A stretch of DNA of 11,360 bases, taken from positions 1 through 11,360 of the forward strand of contig CAIYCP010000136.1 of the NCBI GenBank assembly GCA_903924715.1, given 5' to 3'. A program made the position numbers and the translations under genes. The number at the start of each line of letters is the position of its first letter. Positions within the stretch are counted from its first letter, which is position 1. Positions 1 to 6,791 of this stretch are shown here, piece by piece. The notes beneath the pieces are model-generated. The model worked only from the letters and a program-made list of their open reading frames with translations, was not told the origin of the DNA and searched no databases. The stretch comes from an uncultured beta proteobacterium (lineage in GTDB: Bacteria; Pseudomonadota; Gammaproteobacteria; Burkholderiales; Burkholderiaceae_B).

Positions 1-1
1 C

Positions 2-581
2 TCGGTGGCAATCTCACTGGTACTAGGCATCACGATTGGCATGTTGGCAGGTTTTTTAGGCGGGATAGTCGACACCCTAATTTCACGCGCAACCGATGCC
101 TTTTTTAGCCTGCCCATTTTTAATTTTAGCAATCGCATTGGCAGCATTTTTAGGGCCTAGTCTGACCAATGCAATGATTGCAATCGGTGTTTCAGCATCA
201 CCCATCTTTGTACGCTTAACGCGTGCACAGGTCTTGCAAATAAAGGTTGAAGATTACGTTGAAGCTGCGCGCGCTGTGGGCTGCCATCCCCTTAGAATTG
301 CCGTCTCGCATATTCTGCCCAATGTCACTGCACCTCTGATCGTACAGGCCTCGTTGGCGATTGCTTCAGCGGTGATCGCTGAGGCCAGTCTTTCTTTTTT
401 GGGGTTAGGCCAACAACCCCCTGACCCCAGTTGGGGCAGTATGCTCAATACCGCCAAGAATTTTATGGAAACTGCGCCGTGGATGGCCGTGTGGCCCGGC
501 TTAGCGATATTTGTGTTGGTACTGTCGTTTAATTTATTGGGTGATGGCTTACGTGATGCGCTTGATCCGAAGCATCGCTGA
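2..581 (+). CDS. DppC-like ABC transporter permease, 3' part, frameshifted
   Basis: Membrane permease subunit of a peptide/nickel-type (DppC/OppC family) ABC importer, truncated by the window start. The intact downstream frame (from nt 96) encodes hydrophobic helices and the cytoplasmic EAA loop that contacts the ATPase: EAARAVGCHPLRIAVSHILP, starting at nt 261. It ends with the family-typical ASLSFLGLG and SWGSML segments and a C-terminal GDGLRDALDPK. Upstream of about nt 116 the homologous protein continues in a different frame (nt 2-115, GMLAGFLGGIVDTLISR and then TDAFFSLP). An extra base near 116-121 therefore splits the gene. The ATG at 96 is not a credible start, because it begins inside a transmembrane helix and family members extend well upstream. 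This is either a real pseudogene or a homopolymer sequencing error. The partner subunits would lie to the left of the window. Family assignment is confident; the substrate is not. Confidence 0.85.
113..122 (+). other. apparent +1 frameshift site in the permease gene
   Basis: Frame 2 reads SLP and frame 3 resumes FLILAIALAAFLG, the sequence expected to follow it in DppC-type permeases. Removing either the A at 116 or one T of the run 117-121 restores one continuous frame (LPFLILAIA or LPILILAIA). Left uncorrected, frame 2 stops at 158-160, and frame 3 has a stop at 24-26. Confidence 0.75.
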
Positions 582-624
582 TTTTTTGCTTATTGAGCAT
601 TGATCCGTTGACTGATTTTTTGCT
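578..624. repeat. 13-bp direct repeat at the permease / coiled-coil gene junction
   Basis: CTGATTTTTTGCT occurs at 578-590 and again at 612-624. TTGATCCG also precedes each copy (562-569 and 600-607), giving an imperfect direct repeat of about 25-30 bp. One copy spans the permease stop codon and the other lies in the 3' end of the opposing gene. It may be a small local duplication. Confidence 0.5.
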
Positions 625-1009
625 CTTGGGCGTCAAGCCGCTCTGAGATTCTGTCGAGTCGCTCAGCGGTTTTTACAAACTGTGTTGCCATGGTTTTACC
701 CGAGTCGTATGCGGCTAACAAGGCTTGCATCGTAGAAACATTTGCGGCGTACAACCCAATGACAGAGGCTACCCCAGTTGTGACAACCACATACTTGAGT
801 GTAGCAATTTGGCTTCTGATCTCTGCCGACTGTTTGTGGATCTGACTAAAGGTTTCTTCGTTACGAGCATCCCGCTCATCCATTCGGGCGATTTGAGCCG
901 CAATCTGACCTTTAATATCAGCCACGCGAGCGTCCATACGTGCCTCAATCGCCTCGCACCTTGCATTCAACACTGTATTCACCGTTCGAAAAGCCACGCT
1001 TACCCCCAC
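590..1009 (-). CDS. hypothetical coiled-coil membrane protein
   Basis: A 139-residue protein of unknown function that I do not recognise by name. Residues about 15-70 are charged and heptad-like (EAIEARMDARVADIKGQIAA), predicting a coiled coil. Residues about 73-90 form one hydrophobic segment (YVVVTTGVASVIGLYAAN). Residues about 105-137 form a second short coiled coil (ERLDRISERLDAQEQKISQ). It is probably an oligomeric membrane-anchored protein. The first possible start is a GTG at 1007-1009, but a GTG four codons later (995-997) has a G-rich Shine-Dalgarno-like stretch at 1003-1007 with a 5-nt spacer and is the better start. An in-frame stop at 1031-1033 excludes a longer form. The gene is convergent with the permease, 8 nt apart, and divergent from the monooxygenase gene. 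Confidence 0.65.
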   Translation of the reverse strand: MGVSVAFRTVNTVLNARCEAIEARMDARVADIKGQIAAQIARMDERDARNEETFSQIHKQSAEIRSQIATLKYVVVTTGVASVIGLYAANVSTMQALLAAYDSGKTMATQFVKTAERLDRISERLDAQEQKISQRINAQ

Positions 1010-1122
1010 AAGTTTCGCATAGTGAGCACTCTACAGAGGCACAGACTGACGAACAAGTAGAAAATGGTTAGCAAATGTAATACTCTTTCACTATCAAACA
1101 AAAACGACGAGACGCGATATTT

Positions 1123-2898
1123 ATGAACCTTGGCCAACCCCCCATTGTTGCTGCACCGATTACCCCAGATCATGCCTTTGCAACTGAGTGGCTCAATCGC
1201 TTCGGTGCCGCACTTGCGCAACAAGACAAATCTGCGATCGCCGGTCTGTTTGACACTGACTGCCATTGGCGCGATTTATTTGCGTTTACCTGGTCGATTA
1301 CGCCCAGCGAGGGCATCGAGAAGATTTCAACCTTGATCTTGATCAAGCAAAAAAGCGTCAACGCACGCGACTTTAAGCTGGCTGAAGGTCGGCAAGGGCC
1401 GCGCCGCTTGAAGCGTATTGGCATCGATGTGCTCGAAGTCTTGTTTCAGTTTGAAACGGATATCGGTCATTGTTTTGGTGTGCTGCGTTTGCTGGCGAGC
1501 GACCCCTCGAAGGCGTTTCAGCTACTGACCAGTCTGAACGAACTCACAGGTTTTGAAGAACAGACAGGCAAACGGCGCCCCACGGGTACAGCCTATTCGC
1601 GCAACTTTGGCGGCACCAACTGGCAAGACCAGCGCGTTGAAAGCCAGGCCTACAACGATCGAGAACCAACGGTCTTGATCGTGGGCGGCGGCCAGTCTGG
1701 CCTGAGTGTCGCGGCGTCACTGGTGTTGTTAGGCATCGATACTTTGCTGATCGATAAGTATCCCCGTATTGGCGACAGTTGGCGCAAGCGGTATCACTCG
1801 CTCGCCTTACATAACATCACCGATCTGAATAACTTGCCGCATCTGCCGTTTCCACCGCACTGGCCTTCGTACCTGCCTAAAGACATGCTGGGCAACTGGC
1901 TTGAAGTGTATGCACAAACGATGGAAATCAATAACTGGACGAATACTGAACTTGGCAGCGCCACGTATGATGACAGCGAGGGTCGTTGGACAGCCGTGCT
2001 GCGTAACAATGATGGAACCGAGCGTACCGTGCGCCCACGCCACTTAATTTTTGCAAACGGCTTGGTTGGTAAGCCACGCATCCCTGATCTGCCCGGGCTC
2101 AAAGACTTCAAAGGCGAAGTGATGCACACCAGCGCCTTTTCAAGCGGGGCCGCTTGGAGTGGTAAAAAAGCGCTGGTACTGGGCACAGGCACCAGCGCAC
2201 ACGATGTCGCGCAAGACCTGCATAGCAACGGTGCCGACACAACGATTATTCAGCGCGGCTCAACGACCGTGGTGAGTATCGACCCTAGTTTGCATCTAAC
2301 CTATGCCCTGTACGATGACATCACCATTGATGATGGCGATTTATTGTCAAGCATCAATACCTTGCCTGTAGCCAAGCGCAATTTCAAACAAGTCACGGCC
2401 CGTATGATCGACTTGGATAAGAAACTGATCGAAGGCCTGATCGCTCGTGGCTTTAAGTGGGACAAAGGCGACGAAGACACCGGCTATCAAATGAAAATCC
2501 GTACGCGCTACGGCGGGTACTACCTGAATGCTGGCTGCTCAGAACTGATCGTCAGTGGTGATATTGGCTTAGTACAATTCGATCAGATCGAACGTTTCGC
2601 ACCCGAGGGCGCCTTGATGAAAGATGGCTCACTCAAACCCGCCGATCTACTGATTATGGGAACAGGCTATGTTCCCCAGGAAGTCGTGGTCAAAGAGTTG
2701 CTCGGTGCAGAAATCGCCACAAAGATCGGTCCGGTATGGGGTATCGCCCCAGATGGCGAAATGAACAATATGTGGCGCCGAACTTCACAAGAAGGCTTGT
2801 GGTTTGTTGGCGGCAGTTTTACGAACTGCCGCATTTATTCGCGCTACGTGGCCATGCAGATTAAAGCAATCGAAGAAGGGCTGTTACCCCGTAGTTAA
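1123..2898 (+). CDS. flavin-dependent monooxygenase with N-terminal NTF2-like domain
   Basis: Predicted cytoplasmic class B flavoprotein monooxygenase (591 aa) using FAD and NADPH to oxygenate a small organic substrate. Residues about 15-150 resemble an NTF2/SnoaL-like fold (WLNRFGAALAQQDKSAIAGL). The catalytic part follows: FAD-binding GGGQSG at 188-193; the FMO fingerprint FxGxxxHxxxF at 329-339 (F at the end rather than the W of Baeyer-Villiger enzymes); NADPH-binding GTGTSA at 354-359; and the C-terminal MGTGY at 512-516. Classical FMOs and YUCCA-type enzymes lack the N-terminal domain, which explains the extra length of about 170 residues. The ATG is preceded by only a weak purine stretch. 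A pirin gene follows 40 bp downstream and may be co-transcribed. The substrate is unknown; it could serve sulfur, nitrogen or carbonyl oxygenation. Confidence 0.9.
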   Translation: MNLGQPPIVAAPITPDHAFATEWLNRFGAALAQQDKSAIAGLFDTDCHWRDLFAFTWSITPSEGIEKISTLILIKQKSVNARDFKLAEGRQGPRRLKRIGIDVLEVLFQFETDIGHCFGVLRLLASDPSKAFQLLTSLNELTGFEEQTGKRRPTGTAYSRNFGGTNWQDQRVESQAYNDREPTVLIVGGGQSGLSVAASLVLLGIDTLLIDKYPRIGDSWRKRYHSLALHNITDLNNLPHLPFPPHWPSYLPKDMLGNWLEVYAQTMEINNWTNTELGSATYDDSEGRWTAVLRNNDGTERTVRPRHLIFANGLVGKPRIPDLPGLKDFKGEVMHTSAFSSGAAWSGKKALVLGTGTSAHDVAQDLHSNGADTTIIQRGSTTVVSIDPSLHLTYALYDDITIDDGDLLSSINTLPVAKRNFKQVTARMIDLDKKLIEGLIARGFKWDKGDEDTGYQMKIRTRYGGYYLNAGCSELIVSGDIGLVQFDQIERFAPEGALMKDGSLKPADLLIMGTGYVPQEVVVKELLGAEIATKIGPVWGIAPDGEMNNMWRRTSQEGLWFVGGSFTNCRIYSRYVAMQIKAIEEGLLPRS

Positions 2899-2927
2899 CA
2901 ACGCGGGGGTTTCTGGATTTAACAAAA

Positions 2928-2941
2928 AAAGGGTTGCTTTG
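2928..2941 (+). promoter_or_regulatory. ribosome binding site and TTG start of pirin
   Basis: AAAGGG at 2928-2933 lies 5 nt before TTG at 2939-2941. The only upstream in-frame ATG (2804) lies well inside the monooxygenase gene. The next one downstream would remove the conserved pirin N-terminus, so the TTG is the most likely start. Confidence 0.75.
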
Positions 2942-3640
2942 CATATTCTCAGAAAATCTCAAGACAGGGGTTATGCCGATCACGGTTGGCTGAAAAGCTA
3001 TCACTCGTTTTCGTTTGCTGGCTATCACGATCAGCAGTTCATGGGCTGGGGAAATCTGCGGGTCATCAATGAAGATCGGATCGAGGCAGGCAAAGGGTTT
3101 GGTGAGCATGGCCATCAAAATATGGAGATCATCAGCTATGTCTTGTCGGGCGAGCTCGCGCATCGCGATAGCTTAGGCAATGTCAAAGCCATTCCTCCTG
3201 GCGATGTGCAACGCATGAGCGCGGGCACAGGCGTGCGGCATAGCGAATTCAATCACGCCAAAGGACAAGAGACGCATTTTCTGCAAATTTGGATTTTGCC
3301 CAACCAGCAAAATGTGGCGCCAAGTTACGAACAAAAAAAGATTTCTACCCAAACCAAACAAGGCACACTCGTCTTAGCTGCTTCAAGCGATGGCCAAGAT
3401 CACGCTGTCAAAATCCATGCGGATGCCAAGGTCTATGTCGGACTATTTGATCAGAATGAAACCGCAAACTTAAGTCTTGACCCGACCCGAAAAGCCTATG
3501 TTCATCTCGTGAAAGGTCTGCTGGTGGTGAATGGTCAAGCGCTTACGGCCGGCGATGCGCTCTTCATTGAAGACGAAACAAACATCACCGTTACGGATGG
3601 TCGACATGCTGAGGTATTGGTCTTTGATTTAGCCGCCTAG
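2939..3640 (+). CDS. pirin family protein (bicupin)
   Basis: Pirin-family cupin of 233 residues when started at TTG 2939, the usual family length. The N-terminal cupin carries the metal-binding set H57, H59 (EHGH), H101 and E103 (RHSE). The numbering agrees with what I recall for E. coli YhhW, a pirin with quercetin 2,3-dioxygenase activity, and this supports the TTG start. Diagnostic strings are DHGWLKSYHSFSFAGYHD and the MGWGNLRVINEDR segment. Residues about 150-230 form the second cupin lobe. Members bind Fe or another divalent metal and act as dioxygenases or redox-related regulators; which role applies here cannot be told. The gene follows the flavin monooxygenase by 40 bp in the same direction and ends 6 bp from the convergent IclR gene. 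Confidence 0.92.
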   Translation: MHILRKSQDRGYADHGWLKSYHSFSFAGYHDQQFMGWGNLRVINEDRIEAGKGFGEHGHQNMEIISYVLSGELAHRDSLGNVKAIPPGDVQRMSAGTGVRHSEFNHAKGQETHFLQIWILPNQQNVAPSYEQKKISTQTKQGTLVLAASSDGQDHAVKIHADAKVYVGLFDQNETANLSLDPTRKAYVHLVKGLLVVNGQALTAGDALFIEDETNITVTDGRHAEVLVFDLAA

Positions 3641-3646
3641 TACGAA

Positions 3647-4441
3647 CTATGTCACGACAATGCCTGAGGCCTTTGCGGCGACATCCTGAACGATTGCCGT
3701 TAGTAATTTCAACTCGCTGCGAAACCGCTCAGTCGGACCCGCGATCGTCAACGAGGCCACGCATTTGCCAGTCGCATTGAAAACCGGAGCGGAAACCGCA
3801 GACAGACCTTTTGAATAAAGATCGATCGTGCAAGACACTCCGTTCTTTCGAATCGCCTCTAAATCTTTTTTGAGCGCTGTACGCGTCACAGGCGTGGCCG
3901 TTTTAACCTTGAACGCGACCGAAGATAAATACGCGTTACACCAGGCTTTTTCTTCATATGCGAGTAATAATCGGCCCGAGGCGCTGGCATACAGCGTGCG
4001 CGTTGTACCCACTGCAATGTGATAGCGAATAGGATGCGGGCAGTCAATCACTTCGACATACGTCAGTGACTCTGCCTCACGATTCATGACCCCCAGCAAT
4101 ACGGTCTCTCGCGTACGTTCAGCGAGCTCAACCATGAAGGGTCTGATCAGCTTAGGAAAATCCCAGTTTGACAAAACCCCAGCAGCAAGGCGGTACATCG
4201 ATGGGCCAAGGCGATACATGCTTGCTTCATGTATCAAATATCCCTCAGAGACCAGTGGCCTTAACAAATTCAACAAACTGCTTTTGGGCGAGCCAAGCGT
4301 GGCGCTTAGCTCTGCAAGAGACTTACCTTCAGCGGTGTTCGATAGTATGCCAAAGAGACCAAGCAGTCTCGTCAGCGATCGCGGACCGCCGACCTCGCGA
4401 TCTAATTCACTACTGTCATCGACCGCTAATCTACGAGACAT
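3647..4441 (-). CDS. IclR-family transcriptional regulator
   Basis: A 264-residue IclR-type regulator. Residues about 22-80 form the winged helix-turn-helix (SLAELSATLGSPKSSLLNLL at 41-60, then EGYLIHEASMYRLG). Residues about 95-255 form the effector domain, which usually senses a small carboxylic acid or CoA ester. The segments GTTRTLYASASGRLLLAY and SKGLSAVSAPVF match the family. The ATG has GGAG 8 nt upstream. The gene is last in a leftward set after racemase and crotonase, separated from the crotonase gene by 105 bp with no clear terminator. By position it is the natural candidate to bind the palindromic elements at 6700-6731 and 7820-7845 and to control the surrounding CoA-ester genes; that link is inferred. 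The first 20 residues form a polar extension. Confidence 0.93.
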   Translation of the reverse strand: MSRRLAVDDSSELDREVGGPRSLTRLLGLFGILSNTAEGKSLAELSATLGSPKSSLLNLLRPLVSEGYLIHEASMYRLGPSMYRLAAGVLSNWDFPKLIRPFMVELAERTRETVLLGVMNREAESLTYVEVIDCPHPIRYHIAVGTTRTLYASASGRLLLAYEEKAWCNAYLSSVAFKVKTATPVTRTALKKDLEAIRKNGVSCTIDLYSKGLSAVSAPVFNATGKCVASLTIAGPTERFRSELKLLTAIVQDVAAKASGIVVT

Positions 4442-4546
4442 GCTGAGGACTCCGGATAGGTTGATATCTTGACCGGCATAACGAAGACCTACAGACGACC
4501 GGATATTAAACGATCGCCTGTGGCAGACAATTGATGCACCTTAAGC

Positions 4547-5356
4547 TCAGGCACCCGACTCTGGATCAAATTTTGGCGGTCTTTTTTGCAAGAAGGCATC
4601 AATCCCTTCTTTGCCCTCAGGCCCAGCAAACCCAATAAACTCGAGTGCGAGTGACGCATCAAAAATAGGGCCCGCACTTTTAATCCAGTGATTGAGCATC
4701 ATCTTGGTCCATCTGAGCGCAGCGGGTGGGCCGTCAGCAAACTTGCTCGCAATCGCAACGGCCTTCGCCTCAACTTCTTCATCTGGCAGTGCAAGCGAGA
4801 TCAGATTCATTCTCTCAGCCTCTTCACCTGTGAACGTTTCAGCGGTCATCAAATAATATTTTGCTTTGGCTACGCCACACAGAATTGGCCAAATAATCGT
4901 CGCGTGATCCCCTGCTGCCACGCCAATCTTAAGGTGACCATCCGAGAATTTCGCATTCTTTGCGGCAATCGAGACGTCAGCGAGTACAAGACAAGCCAAA
5001 CCCGCCCCAACGGCCCAGCCTCTGGCCGCACTGACAATGGGCTTGCGACAATTGAGCATGCCATAGACTAAATTTCGCGCTTCGCTCATGGTCTGCATAC
5101 GCAGGTCGTAATCATCACAGACTTTGCGCTCATGATTTAAATCACCACCCGCCGAGAAATTATTACCATCACCGGTAATAATTGCTGCAGACACGGTCGC
5201 GTCCTCATCGACATCGCGCCAAATTTCAGACACTTCGCGATGCAAGAGTGCATCCATCGCGCCCATCTTAAGGGGTGACTTCATCGTAATGCGCAGAACG
5301 CGCGGATGTGGGCGGTCGAATACTAAACGCTGGTAACGTGCATAGCGATCATTCAT
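4547..5356 (-). CDS. enoyl-CoA hydratase/isomerase (crotonase) family protein
   Basis: Crotonase-fold CoA-ester enzyme of 269 residues. The CoA/oxyanion-hole segments are present: NFSAGGDL at 66-73 and GWAVGAGL at 113-120. The two glutamates that perform hydration in classical enoyl-CoA hydratase (E144 and E164 in the rat enzyme) align with A121 and H141, so simple water addition is doubtful. A conserved-looking DGHLKIGVAAGDHATIIWP segment (139-157) suggests a distinct subfamily, perhaps with Asp/His chemistry such as hydrolysis, isomerisation or C-C cleavage. AGGAG lies 9 nt before the ATG. It follows the racemase gene by 42 bp, so the two are probably co-transcribed. It should act on an acyl-CoA intermediate of the same pathway. 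The family is certain and the reaction unknown. Confidence 0.9.
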   Translation of the reverse strand: MNDRYARYQRLVFDRPHPRVLRITMKSPLKMGAMDALLHREVSEIWRDVDEDATVSAAIITGDGNNFSAGGDLNHERKVCDDYDLRMQTMSEARNLVYGMLNCRKPIVSAARGWAVGAGLACLVLADVSIAAKNAKFSDGHLKIGVAAGDHATIIWPILCGVAKAKYYLMTAETFTGEEAERMNLISLALPDEEVEAKAVAIASKFADGPPAALRWTKMMLNHWIKSAGPIFDASLALEFIGFAGPEGKEGIDAFLQKRPPKFDPESGA

Positions 5357-5398
5357 TTGTAAAATCTCCTGTGTTTAAATCGTTCAATAAATCGTTTT

Positions 5399-6544
5399 TC
5401 AATCCAGCGTGCCCCTTGACCTCATTAATGCGACACGCTCGTCACTCATCCAGCCAGACAGTGCCTTGGCCGTATTTGTTTGACTAATTACCTGCGGCCC
5501 AATCGGTAACGTGGGAATTGTTCTTGAAAATCTCGGGGCAGGCGCAGGCTGGCTGAGCCCGTCAATCTCGACATGCGTACCGCGTGCATTTAAATGTGAG
5601 TTCGAACGGGCTTCTTTAAAAGTCAAGACCGGCGTCACACAGGCATCGGTTTTTTCAAAAATCTTCACCCATTCATCTCTTGATTTTCGCTGAAACTGCT
5701 CTCGAAATAATGCCTTTGCGTGCGGCCAATCATTACGATTCATCTGCACTCCGATCGCGGACTCCTCTAGCTCAAGACCTTGCAAGAGTTGTACGAAAAA
5801 TCTCTTTTCAATCGGACCCACGCTGACAAATTTTCCATCGCTACATTCATAACAATCATAAAAGGGTGCACCAGTATCTGAAATATTAGACGCTCGCCCT
5901 TCATGCCAAATGCCTCCATCAATCATTCCGAAGATGGTACTTGATAAGTGCGTCACGCCATCGACAATCGCCGCGTCAACGGTTTGTCCGACCCCACTTT
6001 GTCGAGTCTCTAAGATACCTGCAACGATACCCAATGCAAGATAAAGCGAGCCACCACCATAATCGCCTAATAAATTGAGCGGAACGGACGGCGGCTGCCC
6101 TGCTCTGCCAATCGCATCTAACACGCCCGTGATGGACAGGTAATTGATGTCATGTCCCGCCGTGTGCGCAAGCGGCCCGTTTTGACCCCACCCAGTCATT
6201 CGTCCATAAATCAGTCGTGGGTTTCGTTCAAGACAGACCTCTGGTCCCAAGCCTAGTCTTTCTGTGACCCCTGGACGAAACCCTTCAATCAAGGCATCGG
6301 CCTGTTCGACAAGTTCGAGCACCATCGCCACTGCGTCAGGGCTTTTCAGATCCAGCTGAATCGAATAGCGGCCTCGCAGTAATGTATTGAATTTCAAGGG
6401 TCGTTCAACGCCAAGCTCAACAGGCGTCTTTCGATCAATTCTGAGAACGGTCGCACCCAAATCCGCTAGGAGCATCGCGCACATTGGACCCGGACCAACG
6501 CCTGCTAACTCGATCACCTTTACACCGTCTAATGGTCCTGCCAT
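5399..6544 (-). CDS. alpha-methylacyl-CoA racemase (CaiB/BaiF family)
   Basis: A 381-residue family III CoA-transferase fold protein most like alpha-methylacyl-CoA racemase (AMACR/Mcr). That enzyme epimerises the 2-methyl centre of branched acyl-CoAs so that the S form can enter beta-oxidation. The N-terminus MAGPLDGVKVIELAGVGPGP is characteristic. The racemase acid/base residues are visible: H131-D132 in AGHDINYL, D161 in LGDYGGGS, and E246 in VGPIEKRF. They correspond to H126/D127, D156 and E241 of the Mycobacterium tuberculosis enzyme as I remember it. AAGGAAGGG precedes the ATG by 7 nt. It is the first gene of the leftward set and is divergent from the MDR oxidoreductase. Conservation of the full catalytic set favours a genuine racemase over a CoA-transferase, and implies an alpha-branched substrate. 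Confidence 0.92.
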   Translation of the reverse strand: MAGPLDGVKVIELAGVGPGPMCAMLLADLGATVLRIDRKTPVELGVERPLKFNTLLRGRYSIQLDLKSPDAVAMVLELVEQADALIEGFRPGVTERLGLGPEVCLERNPRLIYGRMTGWGQNGPLAHTAGHDINYLSITGVLDAIGRAGQPPSVPLNLLGDYGGGSLYLALGIVAGILETRQSGVGQTVDAAIVDGVTHLSSTIFGMIDGGIWHEGRASNISDTGAPFYDCYECSDGKFVSVGPIEKRFFVQLLQGLELEESAIGVQMNRNDWPHAKALFREQFQRKSRDEWVKIFEKTDACVTPVLTFKEARSNSHLNARGTHVEIDGLSQPAPAPRFSRTIPTLPIGPQVISQTNTAKALSGWMSDERVALMRSRGTLD

Positions 6545-6597
6545 GTCAAACCCTTCCTTGTCAGTGACTTACGCCGAATCATCCGCACTCAATGATT

Positions 6598-6625
6598 CTT
6601 ATAGTTGAACATCATTCAAATCAAA
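6598..6625 (-). promoter_or_regulatory. possible promoter of the racemase operon
   Basis: On the minus strand TTTGAT (6620-6625) is followed 16 nt later by TATAAG (6598-6603), about 55 bp ahead of the racemase ATG. The hexamers are only moderate matches to sigma-70. An imperfect inverted repeat, TTGAA-CATCA-TTCAA (6605-6619), lies in the spacer. Confidence 0.35.
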
Positions 6626-6671
6626 AAAACAAAGTATATCTTCCGGATCTCACTTTGAATCCCCGCCAGCA

Positions 6672-6699
6672 TTGACATCTGTATTCTATGAAGTATATT
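6672..6699 (+). promoter_or_regulatory. sigma-70 promoter of the MDR oxidoreductase gene
   Basis: TTGACA at 6672-6677 is a perfect -35 box. TATATT at 6694-6699 (5 of 6 to consensus) follows after 16 bp. The start site would fall within the palindrome that begins at 6700, a classical repression layout. Confidence 0.7.
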
Positions 6700-6731
6700 A
6701 AATAGAACGTCGTTCTATTTTGTGAACGATC
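6700..6731 (+). promoter_or_regulatory. palindromic operator, copy 1
   Basis: AAATAGAACG (6700-6709), a central T, then CGTTCTATTT (6711-6720) form a perfect inverted repeat. A further GAACG half-site follows at 6724-6728, 8 bp after CGTTC. Positions 6706-6731 match the element at 7820-7845 in 22 of 26 bases. It sits directly after the -10 box. The probable ligand is the IclR-family protein encoded at 3647-4441 (inferred). Confidence 0.72.
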
Positions 6732-6791
6732 GATCCCTGGCCCTAAATAGCCGAAGCGCAGTACTTTCAGCCTTTCTCAAGAAGGACCTCT

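Noticed and set aside
96..581. Separate short 161-residue permease protein starting at ATG 96
   Set aside because: The ATG falls inside a transmembrane helix of a longer conserved protein whose preceding part is readable in another frame, so a frameshift explains it better.
552..587. Possible rho-independent terminator at the end of the permease gene
   Set aside because: GCTT-GATCCG-AAGC is only a 4-bp stem, extendable with a bulge, and the six-T run begins several bases after it. This is too weak to call.
725..1060. 111-residue plus-strand open frame opposite the coiled-coil gene
   Set aside because: The sequence is rich in Cys, His and Ser with no domain pattern, whereas the opposite strand gives a coherent coiled-coil and membrane helix.
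1794..2240. 148-residue open frame on the minus strand within the monooxygenase gene
   Set aside because: It is entirely antisense to a well-supported gene, has serine/leucine-rich low-complexity content without a recognisable domain, and has no ribosome binding site of note.
4509..4516. AACGATCG upstream of the IclR gene as an autoregulatory operator
   Set aside because: Only 8 bases match the end of the repeated element, and the core contains the self-complementary CGATCG, so chance is likely.
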